Below are positions 17,401-26,231 of a stretch of 64,000 bases of DNA, piece after piece; the first letter of the stretch is position 1, and every line of letters begins with the position of its first letter. Source of the DNA: Candidatus Uabimicrobium amorphum (GTDB lineage Bacteria; Planctomycetota; Uabimicrobiia; Uabimicrobiales; Uabimicrobiaceae); the NCBI RefSeq assembly GCF_009002475.1, contig NZ_AP019860.1, positions 3,720,001 to 3,784,000 on the forward strand, in the 5' to 3' direction. The position numbers and the translations under genes were made by a program. The notes under the pieces are model-generated. The model had not been told where the DNA came from. It ran no database searches and was given only the letters and a program-made list of their open reading frames with translations.

Positions 17401-17762
17401 TTTGAAAGTACTTTGACCATTTTGACGAGAAATAAACGCCATTGACGCAGCACCGTCAAAAATGCGACAAAGTAAATGGAGCGGCCACACAAAAACATAT
17501 GATGCTTGCTCTTTTTTTCAAAAAAAAACACTCTCAAACATAGACGAAAGCACGATTCACTAAAAAAAAGTATAACTTTCAAAATAAAAAAAACACTTTG
17601 GCATTGTTTTTGATTACTATACAGGCAAATAATCAACTATTTGTAATAACCAATGCTCGAATTTAATGATTGCACAACATTACAAACTATTTCTACACAA
17701 CTGTGCAGAAAATTTTTTGTTGATGAACCTATAAAGTAGTTTATGTTTCAAAATAAAATCTT

Positions 17763-17859
17763 GCCAACTCCACAGGAGTTGGCACATTCCAATATTTTAT
17801 TGGATTCCTATTCGAAGACCTGCGCGATGAAGCGAAAGGTCTCCAACTCCTCAGAATAG
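17763..17859 (+). ncRNA. Candidate structured RNA with competing pairings
   Basis: A 9-bp hairpin GCCAACTCC-ACA-GGAGTTGGC (17763-17783) is followed by CCAAT/ATTGG (17789-17803). A three-part stem then pairs CTATTC (17808-17813) with GAATAG (17854-17859), AGACCT (17816-17821) with AGGTCT (17837-17842), and CGC with GCG around a GATGAA loop. The internal bulge holds a second CCAACTCC (17843-17850) that can pair with the same GGAGTTGG (17775-17782). Two exclusive folds are thus possible, as in riboswitches and some regulatory RNAs. I recognise no known family. Confidence 0.45.
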
Positions 17860-17941
17860 TAACGTGATTATACAAAAATAACATGATTTATGTACCAATG
17901 TTTGCAAGCCATTGCAGATAAAGGTAGAATTGATGACACTC

Positions 17942-17972
17942 TGCGGTCTAGTTTTAGACCGCAAATTTTATT
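17942..17972 (+). terminator. Terminator-like hairpin after the candidate RNA
   Basis: A perfect 9-bp stem (17942-17950 with 17955-17963) and a 4-base loop are followed by AATTTTATTT. On the plus strand this is a plausible intrinsic terminator for an RNA made from the preceding gap. It has no T-tract in the minus direction. Confidence 0.6.
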
Positions 17973-17982
17973 TACAAACACG

Positions 17983-18990
17983 TTATCTTTTCATTTTGCG
18001 CACCTTCTCCACCAACCCCTGTGCATTCTCAACTTTCCAAGTAGAAATATAATCCAACAACTTTGCAACATCTTCCTTGCTGCACCTTTTTAGCATATTA
18101 CGATTTCGCTCTTCCTTGAAAAAATTTTCGATGATTTCCACGAGCACCGCATCATCGCGTTTCAGTGCATACACTTTCTGTAAATGTGCAATAAAACGTG
18201 TAATGGACAGTTGGTTCGGACGACCAATATTCATGCCGTTGCGAAAGTCTTTTAAAGGCTTATCGACAAAGGTATACCCTAGGTACGCGCGAAACAAAGC
18301 AGCACTTTTTCCTATCATAACGGTGTAGTAATAGCGTCCAATTCCTTTCTGCGTTATGATGTGGTGTGCCTCTAGTAGTTTATCTTCTACGGTAAAGTGG
18401 TACTCATAGGGAATTTCGTCGATCACCTTTTTGTTTTTGCGAATAGTGAATTCCAGGGGGTTTAGCCGTGTTACCGGAATTTTAACAATGTGGAGATCTT
18501 CGCCTACAGGCAGAACACCTTTAACTTCGACGGTCTTATACGCCTTAAATAAAATCTTAAAATGAAAAAATTTTCCAGGAGCAAAAGTCTCGCGAAACAA
18601 TTCTACTTTTTGTTGATTTTGCATATCGATAACCGTATAGGGACAAGGAGCACAACCGATGTGAGGAGTTGGCTCAAAACTAATTTGACGTTTTTTAGCA
18701 ATGAGCTTTTCTTTCACAACAAACACCGGGCCCGAAACTTGTTGTTGTTTTCGATAAACCGTTTCGTATCCAGGGTGTTTAATCTTTATGTCGTAAACAC
18801 CTGGAAAGATTTTGCGGTTATTTGTCAATAGACGGTGGATCTGCGTTTTTGCATCAATAAATGCAACGGGGTGAGAAGACGATTGTGGTGGTGCCACATC
18901 GTGCGTTATGTCGATTTTTACTTGTACATACTGCGCGGACAACGTAGATAACGCGCATATCACAACGAAAACGAAGGTGAAACGTAGCAT
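17983..18990 (-). CDS. Secreted protein with PEGA-like segment, unknown function
   Basis: From ATG 18990 (GGAG nine bases upstream) the product has 335 residues and starts with a signal peptide (1-19, cleaved after LSA). Residues about 55-85 contain FPGVYDIKIKHPGYE, which resembles PEGA surface-layer domains (GxYxVxVxxPGYE). The middle is beta-rich with several Lys/Ile-rich strands, and the C-terminal 90 residues are helical and charged. No catalytic motif is recognised. An exported structural or binding protein is the cautious reading. Longer in-frame starts lack a ribosome site. Confidence 0.7.
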   Translation of the reverse strand: MLRFTFVFVVICALSTLSAQYVQVKIDITHDVAPPQSSSHPVAFIDAKTQIHRLLTNNRKIFPGVYDIKIKHPGYETVYRKQQQVSGPVFVVKEKLIAKKRQISFEPTPHIGCAPCPYTVIDMQNQQKVELFRETFAPGKFFHFKILFKAYKTVEVKGVLPVGEDLHIVKIPVTRLNPLEFTIRKNKKVIDEIPYEYHFTVEDKLLEAHHIITQKGIGRYYYTVMIGKSAALFRAYLGYTFVDKPLKDFRNGMNIGRPNQLSITRFIAHLQKVYALKRDDAVLVEIIENFFKEERNRNMLKRCSKEDVAKLLDYISTWKVENAQGLVEKVRKMKR

Positions 18991-19145
18991 TTTATTTTTC
19001 TCCATAAAAAAGCGTGTATTTATCACATAGGACATATTTACATATCAAAAATTCATTTTATTTTACCAGCGATTCGCATATACTTGGTCGGAGTAGACCA
19101 AACCGTTATTACTTGGATATTTAGGTCTATCATTATTTGAGGGAC

Positions 19146-19166
19146 GGGCGGACACGGGGTCCGCCC
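19146..19166. repeat. GC-rich palindrome in AT-rich spacer
   Basis: An 8-bp perfect stem GGGCGGAC/GTCCGCCC (19146-19153 with 19159-19166) stands out by its GC content. Similar GGGCGGACAC...GTCCGCCCC units occur as dispersed intergenic repeats in several phyla. Here only one copy is seen. Confidence 0.5.
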
Positions 19167-19255
19167 CTACAACGCACTGTGTAAAAGTTAGATATCTACG
19201 AGTAGTGCCCCTCGCTATTTGCCAAAGTAGTAATACATTTTCAAAAGGAGACATC

Positions 19256-19729
19256 ATGATTAAAGTGGGAGATAAACTACCAGAAGTTACTTTTCAACAA
19301 ATGTGCGATGGTAAGCCGCAAAACCTCAGTACCAACGATGTGTTTTCGGGGAAAAAAGTGGTGGTTTTTGCTGTTCCAGGAGCCTTTACCCCCACTTGCT
19401 CCGAACAGCATCTACCAGGATTTGTCGCACTGTGTGACAAGATCAAGGAAAAAGGGGTGGATACTGTGGCTTGCACTGCGGTGAACGATGCCTTTATTAT
19501 GGATGCATGGCAAAAGTCGCGTGGCGCGGAAAATATTTCGATGCTTGCTGATGGTAGCGGTCAGTTCGCCAAAGCAATTGGTGCGGAAAAAGATACCGGA
19601 ATATTTGGTGGAATTCGCTCCAATAGATACGCACTTGTCGCTAACGACGGTGTTGTTGAGCATGTTTTCGTCGAAGAGCCAGGAAAATTCACCGTGAGTA
19701 GCGCCGAAGCAGTACTAGAAGCTCTGTAA
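19256..19729 (+). CDS. Peroxiredoxin, Prx5 type
   Basis: The 157-residue protein has the Prx5 signature PGAFTPTCSEQHLPGF with peroxidatic C48. It reduces hydrogen peroxide and organic peroxides with thiols from glutathione, glutaredoxin or thioredoxin. The length and the late GIRSNRYALVANDGVV segment match the stand-alone Prx5 family. The ATG is preceded by AAAGGAG. A lipoprotein hydrolase gene follows 22 bases after the stop and may be co-transcribed. Confidence 0.95.
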   Translation: MIKVGDKLPEVTFQQMCDGKPQNLSTNDVFSGKKVVVFAVPGAFTPTCSEQHLPGFVALCDKIKEKGVDTVACTAVNDAFIMDAWQKSRGAENISMLADGSGQFAKAIGAEKDTGIFGGIRSNRYALVANDGVVEHVFVEEPGKFTVSSAEAVLEAL

Positions 19730-19751
19730 TTTCAACTGGGACCACACATTG

Positions 19752-21170
19752 ATGAAAACAATTATATTTATTCTTTTATGCTTGGTCATTTCTTGTAGTA
19801 GTACTGATGACCATTTGCCCTTGGGAGAAATTTACCAACAAGCGGCAAAAAACGAAGATCGCAACCCTGTGGTACTACTACATGGAATCACCGGAGCCAG
19901 ACTCGTACAACAAAGTACGGGCAAAGTGGTGTGGGGTGCTTTTACCAAAGATGGTATTGACCCAAATTCGAAAGAGGGACTACGTGCTCTTGCTTATCCA
20001 GCATGGGAAGTCGATTTGCAGTCAACTCCACAAACCACGGCTTACCTAAAAGACGACGTTTATGCTAGCGGACCGCTAGATAAAATTAGCCTTAGCCTAT
20101 TTGGAATTACTCTATCCGTTGATGTTTATCTATCAATATTACAAACATTAGGTGTCGGTGGCTATTTAGATGAAGTGTACAAAGATATTGAATACGATGA
20201 AGATCACTATACATGCTTTTCGTTCTTCTACGACTGGCGTAAAGACAACATCACCAATGCCATTTTATTGTCGGAATTTTTAGAGAAAACCGCAAAATAC
20301 GTGGCGAAAAAAGACAAAGAACGCGGCTTCAATCGCGGAGAAGTCAAATTTGATATTGTCGCACACTCTATGGGGGGGCTTATTGCGCGCTATTATTTGC
20401 AATACGGAGGTATAGATATCACCCAAGGCAATGACAAAAAAGTCACTTGGGCAGGAGCTAAGCGCGTTTCACGATTAATCCAAGTAGGAAGTCCCAACAC
20501 TGGCTCCATCAGCGCCGTTGATGCTTTGGTAAACGGGCAAGAATACTCTTTTGTTCTCCCTAAATTCCAAGCGACCTTGCTATCCACGTATCTATCCCTA
20601 TACCAACTTCTACCACGCCAGCGTCATAAAATATTCATAGATAACACCGGGCAACCCTTAGAAATAGATATGTACAATGCAGAAGTGTGGGCAAAAAATA
20701 AATGGGGAATGTTTTCACCTCAACAAGAAAAATACCTCAAATATTTATTTCCCGATGACAAAACGCGTATTCCTCTTGCCATACGCTTTATGCAAAATGC
20801 CTTTGATCGCGCACAACAATTTCACGAAGCACTGGACGCCAAAGCAGACAGCCCATGCCCTGCACAAGTGGTGCTGTTTGCTTCCAAATCCATGGCCACG
20901 CAAGAAAAAGTGCGCATTTTCCAACAAAACGGCCAATGGACATTTGATTTTGACGAAACGTTGAGTTCCCCAGGAGATGGTGTGGTGACAATCGCCAACG
21001 CACTTGCCGATCAACGTCAAGGTGGTGAGTGGAAACCATGGGTGCGCAGCAATATTCCCTTTTCTGCTACCTATTTACTCAAAGGAGACCACCTAAAAAT
21101 GACAACAACACAGTCATTTCGCAATAATATATTGCACCTTCTTTTAGAAACCCCACCATTTGCAAAATAA
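19752..21170 (+). CDS. Lipoprotein alpha/beta hydrolase, LCAT/PDAT-like
   Basis: The 472-residue protein begins with a lipoprotein signal (MKTIIFILLCLVISC, lipid-anchored Cys after VIS). The fold is recognised by VVLLHGITGARL near the N-terminus, FYDWRKD in the middle and the nucleophile elbow AHSMGG with S206. This combination matches lecithin:cholesterol/phospholipid acyltransferases, which move or hydrolyse acyl chains. The late GDGVVT...GDHLKM region supplies candidate Asp and His residues. It is likely anchored in a membrane facing the periplasm. The substrate cannot be told from sequence. Confidence 0.82.
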   Translation: MKTIIFILLCLVISCSSTDDHLPLGEIYQQAAKNEDRNPVVLLHGITGARLVQQSTGKVVWGAFTKDGIDPNSKEGLRALAYPAWEVDLQSTPQTTAYLKDDVYASGPLDKISLSLFGITLSVDVYLSILQTLGVGGYLDEVYKDIEYDEDHYTCFSFFYDWRKDNITNAILLSEFLEKTAKYVAKKDKERGFNRGEVKFDIVAHSMGGLIARYYLQYGGIDITQGNDKKVTWAGAKRVSRLIQVGSPNTGSISAVDALVNGQEYSFVLPKFQATLLSTYLSLYQLLPRQRHKIFIDNTGQPLEIDMYNAEVWAKNKWGMFSPQQEKYLKYLFPDDKTRIPLAIRFMQNAFDRAQQFHEALDAKADSPCPAQVVLFASKSMATQEKVRIFQQNGQWTFDFDETLSSPGDGVVTIANALADQRQGGEWKPWVRSNIPFSATYLLKGDHLKMTTTQSFRNNILHLLLETPPFAK

Positions 21171-21213
21171 TATTTCTAATTGGATGAAAACTTCGTAGCC
21201 ATCGCAATTAAAA

Positions 21214-21238
21214 AAGGACGGACTTCTTGTCCGTCCTT
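21214..21238 (-). terminator. Terminator of the symporter gene, between convergent genes
   Basis: A perfect 10-bp stem (21214-21223 with 21229-21238) is followed on the minus strand by a run of T. It lies 25 bases beyond the symporter stop and can also protect the convergent hydrolase gene. Confidence 0.8.
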
Positions 21239-21262
21239 CCTCTGGTAATTCATTGCCAACCG

Positions 21263-23230
21263 TTAACTACTCTCGGTAATTTCTACCTCTGATGATAAAT
21301 GTCTAAACCAGTTGAAATACAACACGGTTGTTGTCACAATCAGAGCACTAAGAACATACCACAGTTGTTCCCAACGTCGGAATAAGATCATCATCCACGT
21401 TAAAAATAACACGATTTGCCATGGAACAGCAAAAAAGGTAGAAACAATATCGCGTTTGTTTTCGGCCTTTATCTTTGCCTGAACTTCTGCTGGTAGACTA
21501 TTGCGTACTTTACCCCACAAACCAAATGGACGCGTCTTGTTATAGAATTTCTGCAAAACTTCATCATCATTTGGTTTGGTCATTAGCGTAACAACGATTA
21601 AGCATATCGTGGAAACAATGATAATAATGGTAAATGGTATATATTCGGGTGTTGCCGTAGGTAAAACTGCCTTACTTACGATTGCCGCAAGCATTCCACC
21701 GAACATTCCTCCGGTAAATCCCCAGCCATTTAAACGCCACCAATACCAGCGAATCACCAATGGCATGAACATTCCGGCCCCAATCCCCATGGTAATCCAC
21801 GACCATATTTCGTTAATGTTCTCTATCGAAATACTAAAAATAAGCGCAATCACAACGATACCAAGTGAAGCGAGTTTACTTTGCCAAATCAATTGTTTTT
21901 CTGATGCACCTTTTTTCAAATACGCTTGGTAGATATCTTTCACCCAATACGCCGCACCTGAGTTGACCGTTGAATCAAATGTCGACATCGCTGCCGCCAT
22001 TAATCCCGCAACAAGAAAACCCTTCAAGCCGATCGGCACTAAATTATTGATGACCGTTGGCAGTACCAATTCCGGATCCATCGTCACACCTTGTTGGGTA
22101 CTGTAAGAAATTCCCATGATGGCAATAGACGCGATAAAAGGCCAACGGAAAGACAATAAAAATATCCACAGTAGCGACATAAGACCTGCTTCGCGGTCAC
22201 TGGCAACCGCAAAAAAGCGCTGCGACATGTAACCACCCAAACCACCAGAACCTTCTAAAATAACCCGTATCAAATAGAAGAAAATTAGTAGTCCTAATAG
22301 ATTAAACATCGAATACTCACCGATCTCGGGAATACTCAGAGATGTTTTTGGGGTCAAATCAGTCCATTCTTCTTTACTCGAAGACCACACAACGTACTTT
22401 TTATTGGTCCACTCGTTTTTACTCGGTGACCACACTTTGTATTTGTCGCCCTCTTTTTCGACGAGTTTGAAATCTTTGTTGATTTGTTTTCCTGGAACGA
22501 GCTGTTCCTCCGTCGGTTTGCCTTTATTCCATTCTTCAAGTTTTTCCTGATCCACAGGAGAAGATAGTTCAAATTTATCCGGAAGCGGATGACTAGTGAC
22601 ACAGATAAAACAAATACCTACGATAGTTCCAAAAATGAAAATACTCTGAAATACGTCTGTCCAAACAACCCCATGTAGACCACTTGCAACGGTATATACC
22701 ATCGCCAATACAATCATCAGTAGCGCCGCCCAAAAATCAGGAGCCATTCCTAAGAAAGGCGCTATTTCTAAAAATTCGGCAATAAATTTTCCGGCACCTT
22801 TACAAAAATAGGTCACGAGGGCTATGGTGAGAATTAACCAACCTATGGCGCAAATAATACGTGCCGCATGTCCGTCTTTTCCTTCGCCAAAGCGCAGGTG
22901 CATCCACTCGGCAAGCGTCATCACTTCGGCACGCCGATTCCATTTCCCCATGAAAATCATCAAAAACGCCATTACCAGCGTCACACCACCGCGAATTTCA
23001 ATAAAGAAACCGGCAAGTCCCAATGAAAACAACAACGCTGTGTTGATCATTGTTCCCGTGATATCAAGATTCGATGACATACCAGAAGCAGAGAGCGCCC
23101 ACCACGGAATGGAGCGATTTCCCAAAAAGTAAGAGTCTATTCCACTGGATGCCTTCTTTTGTAACCACAATCCAACGAGGACCATGACAATTAAGTAGAC
23201 AAATACAATGGAGTAATCTACAATGTGCAT
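21263..23230 (-). CDS. Sodium:solute symporter (SSS/SLC5 family) with hydrophilic insertion
   Basis: The 655-residue protein has about 14 hydrophobic segments and the SSS N-terminus DYSIVFVYLIVMVLVGLW...DSYFLGNRSIPWWALSASGMSSN. Such proteins couple solute uptake to the sodium gradient. A hydrophilic insert of about 90 residues (214-305) separates two helices and contains two copies of a W-S-x-S-K-x-E-W-T unit, 15 residues apart (264-275 and 279-290). AGGAGG precedes the ATG. It is divergent from a beta-propeller glycoside hydrolase, which suggests sugar or sugar-derivative transport, but the substrate is not known. Confidence 0.92.
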   Translation of the reverse strand: MHIVDYSIVFVYLIVMVLVGLWLQKKASSGIDSYFLGNRSIPWWALSASGMSSNLDITGTMINTALLFSLGLAGFFIEIRGGVTLVMAFLMIFMGKWNRRAEVMTLAEWMHLRFGEGKDGHAARIICAIGWLILTIALVTYFCKGAGKFIAEFLEIAPFLGMAPDFWAALLMIVLAMVYTVASGLHGVVWTDVFQSIFIFGTIVGICFICVTSHPLPDKFELSSPVDQEKLEEWNKGKPTEEQLVPGKQINKDFKLVEKEGDKYKVWSPSKNEWTNKKYVVWSSSKEEWTDLTPKTSLSIPEIGEYSMFNLLGLLIFFYLIRVILEGSGGLGGYMSQRFFAVASDREAGLMSLLWIFLLSFRWPFIASIAIMGISYSTQQGVTMDPELVLPTVINNLVPIGLKGFLVAGLMAAAMSTFDSTVNSGAAYWVKDIYQAYLKKGASEKQLIWQSKLASLGIVVIALIFSISIENINEIWSWITMGIGAGMFMPLVIRWYWWRLNGWGFTGGMFGGMLAAIVSKAVLPTATPEYIPFTIIIIVSTICLIVVTLMTKPNDDEVLQKFYNKTRPFGLWGKVRNSLPAEVQAKIKAENKRDIVSTFFAVPWQIVLFLTWMMILFRRWEQLWYVLSALIVTTTVLYFNWFRHLSSEVEITESS

Positions 23231-23388
23231 ACAATTTCCTCCTGTGTTTTCAGATGTATCATCAGTACTTTCTTATCGTTTTCTTCCTAGCGGCAATATA
23301 TCGCGGTGTGTTTTTTCACAAAGAAATCACCATTTACTGATACATCAAAAGTAAAATTTCTCCCATTATAGTTTTTTTTTAGGTAATT

Positions 23389-24327
23389 ATGAATAACTAT
23401 TCCGTATTACAACATCCGAGTCGCCATGTATGGGACTTTTGGTATACCTATGATGAAAAGCAAAAACTCTTTCATGTTTTCTATTTGAACGCTCCTTCGC
23501 AATTAGTTGCGGACAACCAACATCATTTTTCTTCTTGCGTCGGCTACGCCACAACGCGCGATTTTGAAACAATGCATTGGAAAAAATACGACGTGTTTTG
23601 TGCAGATAAAAAGGGCTGGGACAATACATCCATTTGGACAGGCGACATTATCCGCATTGCCAATGGGTTTTTGTTGTTTTATACCTCTCGCGATCAAAAA
23701 ATACACGATGGCCTGACGCAACAAATTGGTATGGCGTACTCCACTAATATACATGAGTGGCAAAGAGTAGATACGTTGTGTCTTCAGGCAGATAATACCT
23801 ACTACGAAGAGAAATCACTTCGCGAAGAACAAACCATCCACGCATGGCGCGACCCTTATGTTTTTCAACATAACAACAATACCTACATGCTAGTCACCGC
23901 AAAAAGTAAACACAGTGCGCTAAACCGCAAAGGAACCGTCGCTTTACTACGCATGAAAGATTCACTATCGGAGTGGGAAATTCTTCCGCCTTTGTATGCA
24001 CCCAATTTGTACTCGGAATGCGAAGTTCCGCGAATATATTACAATAGAGACAAACTATACTTGACATTTTCCTGCGCCGCCAAGTATGACTTTTCGTCTG
24101 CGGATAACAAAGGGGGTTTGTACGCGGTAGAGTTATCAAACCTTACAGAAACATCGACAAAAATCGCGGAGTGTATTCTTAGTGAGAAGCAGTTATACGC
24201 GGCGATGATATTGCCAGAGTTACAAGGTGACATAGTAGGATTTCATCCTAAGGGAGGCCTACAACGTAAACATTTTACCTGTAACTGGCAACACATCAAT
24301 CGCAATTTTTCACATATAAATTTATAA
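23389..24327 (+). CDS. Five-bladed beta-propeller glycoside hydrolase, GH32/GH68-like
   Basis: The 312-residue protein has three acidic motifs in the order expected for clan GH-J: VWDFW with candidate nucleophile D16, WRDPYVF with the RDP aspartate D155, and SECEVPRIY with E210/E212 as candidate acid/base. VWDxW resembles levansucrases, while the RDP/EC pair is closer to GH32. It has no signal peptide, so it would act inside the cell. Sucrose, fructan or another glycoside are possible substrates. It is divergent from the symporter, fitting uptake then cleavage. GH43 membership is the main alternative. Confidence 0.75.
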   Translation: MNNYSVLQHPSRHVWDFWYTYDEKQKLFHVFYLNAPSQLVADNQHHFSSCVGYATTRDFETMHWKKYDVFCADKKGWDNTSIWTGDIIRIANGFLLFYTSRDQKIHDGLTQQIGMAYSTNIHEWQRVDTLCLQADNTYYEEKSLREEQTIHAWRDPYVFQHNNNTYMLVTAKSKHSALNRKGTVALLRMKDSLSEWEILPPLYAPNLYSECEVPRIYYNRDKLYLTFSCAAKYDFSSADNKGGLYAVELSNLTETSTKIAECILSEKQLYAAMILPELQGDIVGFHPKGGLQRKHFTCNWQHINRNFSHINL

Positions 24328-24446
24328 TCACACTTGTTTTGGAGTAACTTTGAATATAGTGTGCTTTGCTAAAAGATTTGTACCTTAGTGATCGCTGCGT
24401 CCCAAATCTTATCAATACTTTAGTTTACTTTTCAAATTACGCTTTA

Positions 24447-26093
24447 TTACTTTCCTTTGTTCAAAATCTTCTTGAGCATGACATTGCTAATCGTATATGT
24501 CGGACGAATTCCACTGTCCCCCATTCCTCCAGACGCTAGCGTTTGTCCAGACTGCAAAGGATTGTCAGATGCGTAGTATGCGTAGTTTAGCGCTACATTG
24601 CCTTTGATATGTTGGCGAATCATCGCCGACTGGATGGCCTTTTGATAATGCCCGCCCTCCATTTCTAGCCCGATCGCTTTCCAACTAGATTCGAGAAAAT
24701 AGCCCAAGACATCCCTATTTTGCAACGATGTTCCCAGTACAGTGATCATTGGGCCGCGATAAACATTTATATCAGAAGAAAAATCATCTATTTGCAATTG
24801 GTTTTTAAAGGAATAGGTATCGGTATCTCCTTCAAAAATATGGGCAACAGGCAACATAATGTCTCCTTTTTCGCCGGGCAAGATCCCCGCTTTTCCCATC
24901 ACCGAAATCGAACTCACATTTAATTTTTGTCCTTCGAATGGCTTTAAGAGTTCGTCCATCACTTCGAAAGCTTGTTCACCAAAAGCATAGTCCATTACCA
25001 AAAGAACAGGTTTTGTTTTTTTCACATACTCTTCATTGATTTTTATATCAGGATGTAAGTTATCGAAGTCAATTTTTGTCGTGTCTATGATTTGGCAATC
25101 AATATGACTTTTCGAGGTATCTTTATAATCAATCATACCATGCTTGAGTGCATGGCGGTTTAAGGCATCTTCTTGCCCTTTGACGAGCTTTACCGTTTCA
25201 AAGACATCTTTGCCTTTACTTTTACCGACAGCATAGCAAGATAACAAATTGCGTATGCTGTGTAAATTCGAGCTGATGATATGTAAAGGTCGTTCTATTA
25301 ATTTTTTCTTATGCAATATTTTCTTGATATTCGTTGCCCATGCTTCAGCATACAGGTGCTTTCCCATCATTTCTTCCAATGAGGGGGTAAAAATCACCAA
25401 GTGTCCTTCTTCGGGGTTTTGCTTCGCTTCCCAAGCAATTTTACCTAAAGAGTAAATAATATGAAAAAGTCCGTTGTTGTGTGCACGGCCCGATTCTTCC
25501 AAGCGTTGATAGGCCTTTTTGGTTTCTTCAAAAGTCGCCCCAACAATTTTACTTAAGTTCCAGATTTCTTGGTCTAAGTATTCTATTTTCTGTTGTTTGG
25601 TGACAATTTTTTCCAGTTGTACCCATTCTTGGGTTTTTCCTTTTTCATCATAGCCACGTTTGCGTATCTTTTCCATTTCAATACCCAAGAACGTAATGTG
25701 TGTCAAAATATCGTATATTTCACTGCGACCACGGGTAATTTCAAAACACATCTCTTTTTCATTCACCCGATATGAATTACGCCGCCTTTTTAGCGGCATA
25801 ATAATCTCAAAACCTTCCTGCAATCCCTCGGCAGCAGAGAAAGTATAGCGTGTACACTCCTCCATGCCTTTTGGCAGGCGATCCATGATATATACTAATC
25901 CTGATAGTTCTACACGTTGCGGGTCATTCATCACACCATAAATTTCAGGGCTCAATATAGATAGCGCTTCCACAAGTTTTTGTCCGGAGGCTCCTACAGG
26001 ATTAAAGTATCCACGTAATAATAATGCGTCGGCAATAACTTTAAATGCTCGTATGGAAAAACGAGACTTTTGCGAACGATTCAATTCTTGCAT
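24447..26093 (-). CDS. Conserved hypothetical protein with nucleoside-phosphorylase-like C-terminus
   Basis: From ATG 26093 (AAGGGA upstream) the product has 548 residues. The N-terminal 300 residues are mostly helical and charged. The C-terminal part contains SVMGKAGILPGEKGDIMLP, then GLEMEGGHY, which recalls the xMEG box of purine nucleoside phosphorylases and MTA/SAH nucleosidases. It may belong to the DUF6909 group, from memory only. No signal peptide or membrane segment is seen. It is divergent from the first giant kinase gene, with 138 bases between starts. Confidence 0.7.
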   Translation of the reverse strand: MQELNRSQKSRFSIRAFKVIADALLLRGYFNPVGASGQKLVEALSILSPEIYGVMNDPQRVELSGLVYIMDRLPKGMEECTRYTFSAAEGLQEGFEIIMPLKRRRNSYRVNEKEMCFEITRGRSEIYDILTHITFLGIEMEKIRKRGYDEKGKTQEWVQLEKIVTKQQKIEYLDQEIWNLSKIVGATFEETKKAYQRLEESGRAHNNGLFHIIYSLGKIAWEAKQNPEEGHLVIFTPSLEEMMGKHLYAEAWATNIKKILHKKKLIERPLHIISSNLHSIRNLLSCYAVGKSKGKDVFETVKLVKGQEDALNRHALKHGMIDYKDTSKSHIDCQIIDTTKIDFDNLHPDIKINEEYVKKTKPVLLVMDYAFGEQAFEVMDELLKPFEGQKLNVSSISVMGKAGILPGEKGDIMLPVAHIFEGDTDTYSFKNQLQIDDFSSDINVYRGPMITVLGTSLQNRDVLGYFLESSWKAIGLEMEGGHYQKAIQSAMIRQHIKGNVALNYAYYASDNPLQSGQTLASGGMGDSGIRPTYTISNVMLKKILNKGK

Positions 26094-26133
26094 AACAATC
26101 CCTTCTACGTCACTTTTGAAAACGGTCGGCAAG

Positions 26134-26231
26134 GCTTTTTCATTTTTTTATTTTTTATGTATATTCTCTGTGTTTTAATTTATCCAGGGTGTTTAAGGTG
26201 TATTCTACTATCATCTTGGAGCGATTATTCG
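26134..26231 (+). promoter_or_regulatory. Conserved upstream region of giant kinase A
   Basis: This T-rich segment upstream of ATG 26232 matches the 99 bases ahead of kinase B (30387-30485) almost base for base over its first 84 positions. Differences are about four substitutions and one inserted base. It probably contains the promoter and leader. GTGTATTCTACTATCA is shared apart from one base and could include the -10 region. A GGAG site sits at 26218-26221. Confidence 0.6.

Larger units (their letters stand above)
17401..17982. other. 582-base region without a protein gene
   Basis: This stretch is strongly AT-rich in its first half, with A and T runs and no supported coding frame. Its second half contains GC-richer paired segments (17763-17859) and a terminator-like hairpin on the plus strand (17942-17972). 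An inverted pair TGCACA/TGTGCA also lies near 17667-17705. A structured non-coding RNA on the plus strand is the best explanation for the second half. Confidence 0.6.

Noticed and set aside
17806..17859. tRNA-like stem arrangement
   Set aside because: No acceptor/CCA, T-loop or anticodon arm pattern can be fitted; kept as an unassigned structured RNA.
24373..24410. Inverted repeat AAGATTTG/CAAATCTT between convergent genes
   Set aside because: 8-bp AT-rich stem with a 22-base loop is weak; may help termination but cannot be supported.
26070..26231. Upstream extension of kinase A by 54 residues
   Set aside because: It overlaps the divergent gene start, and kinase B, conserved in DNA here, has no matching frame extension.
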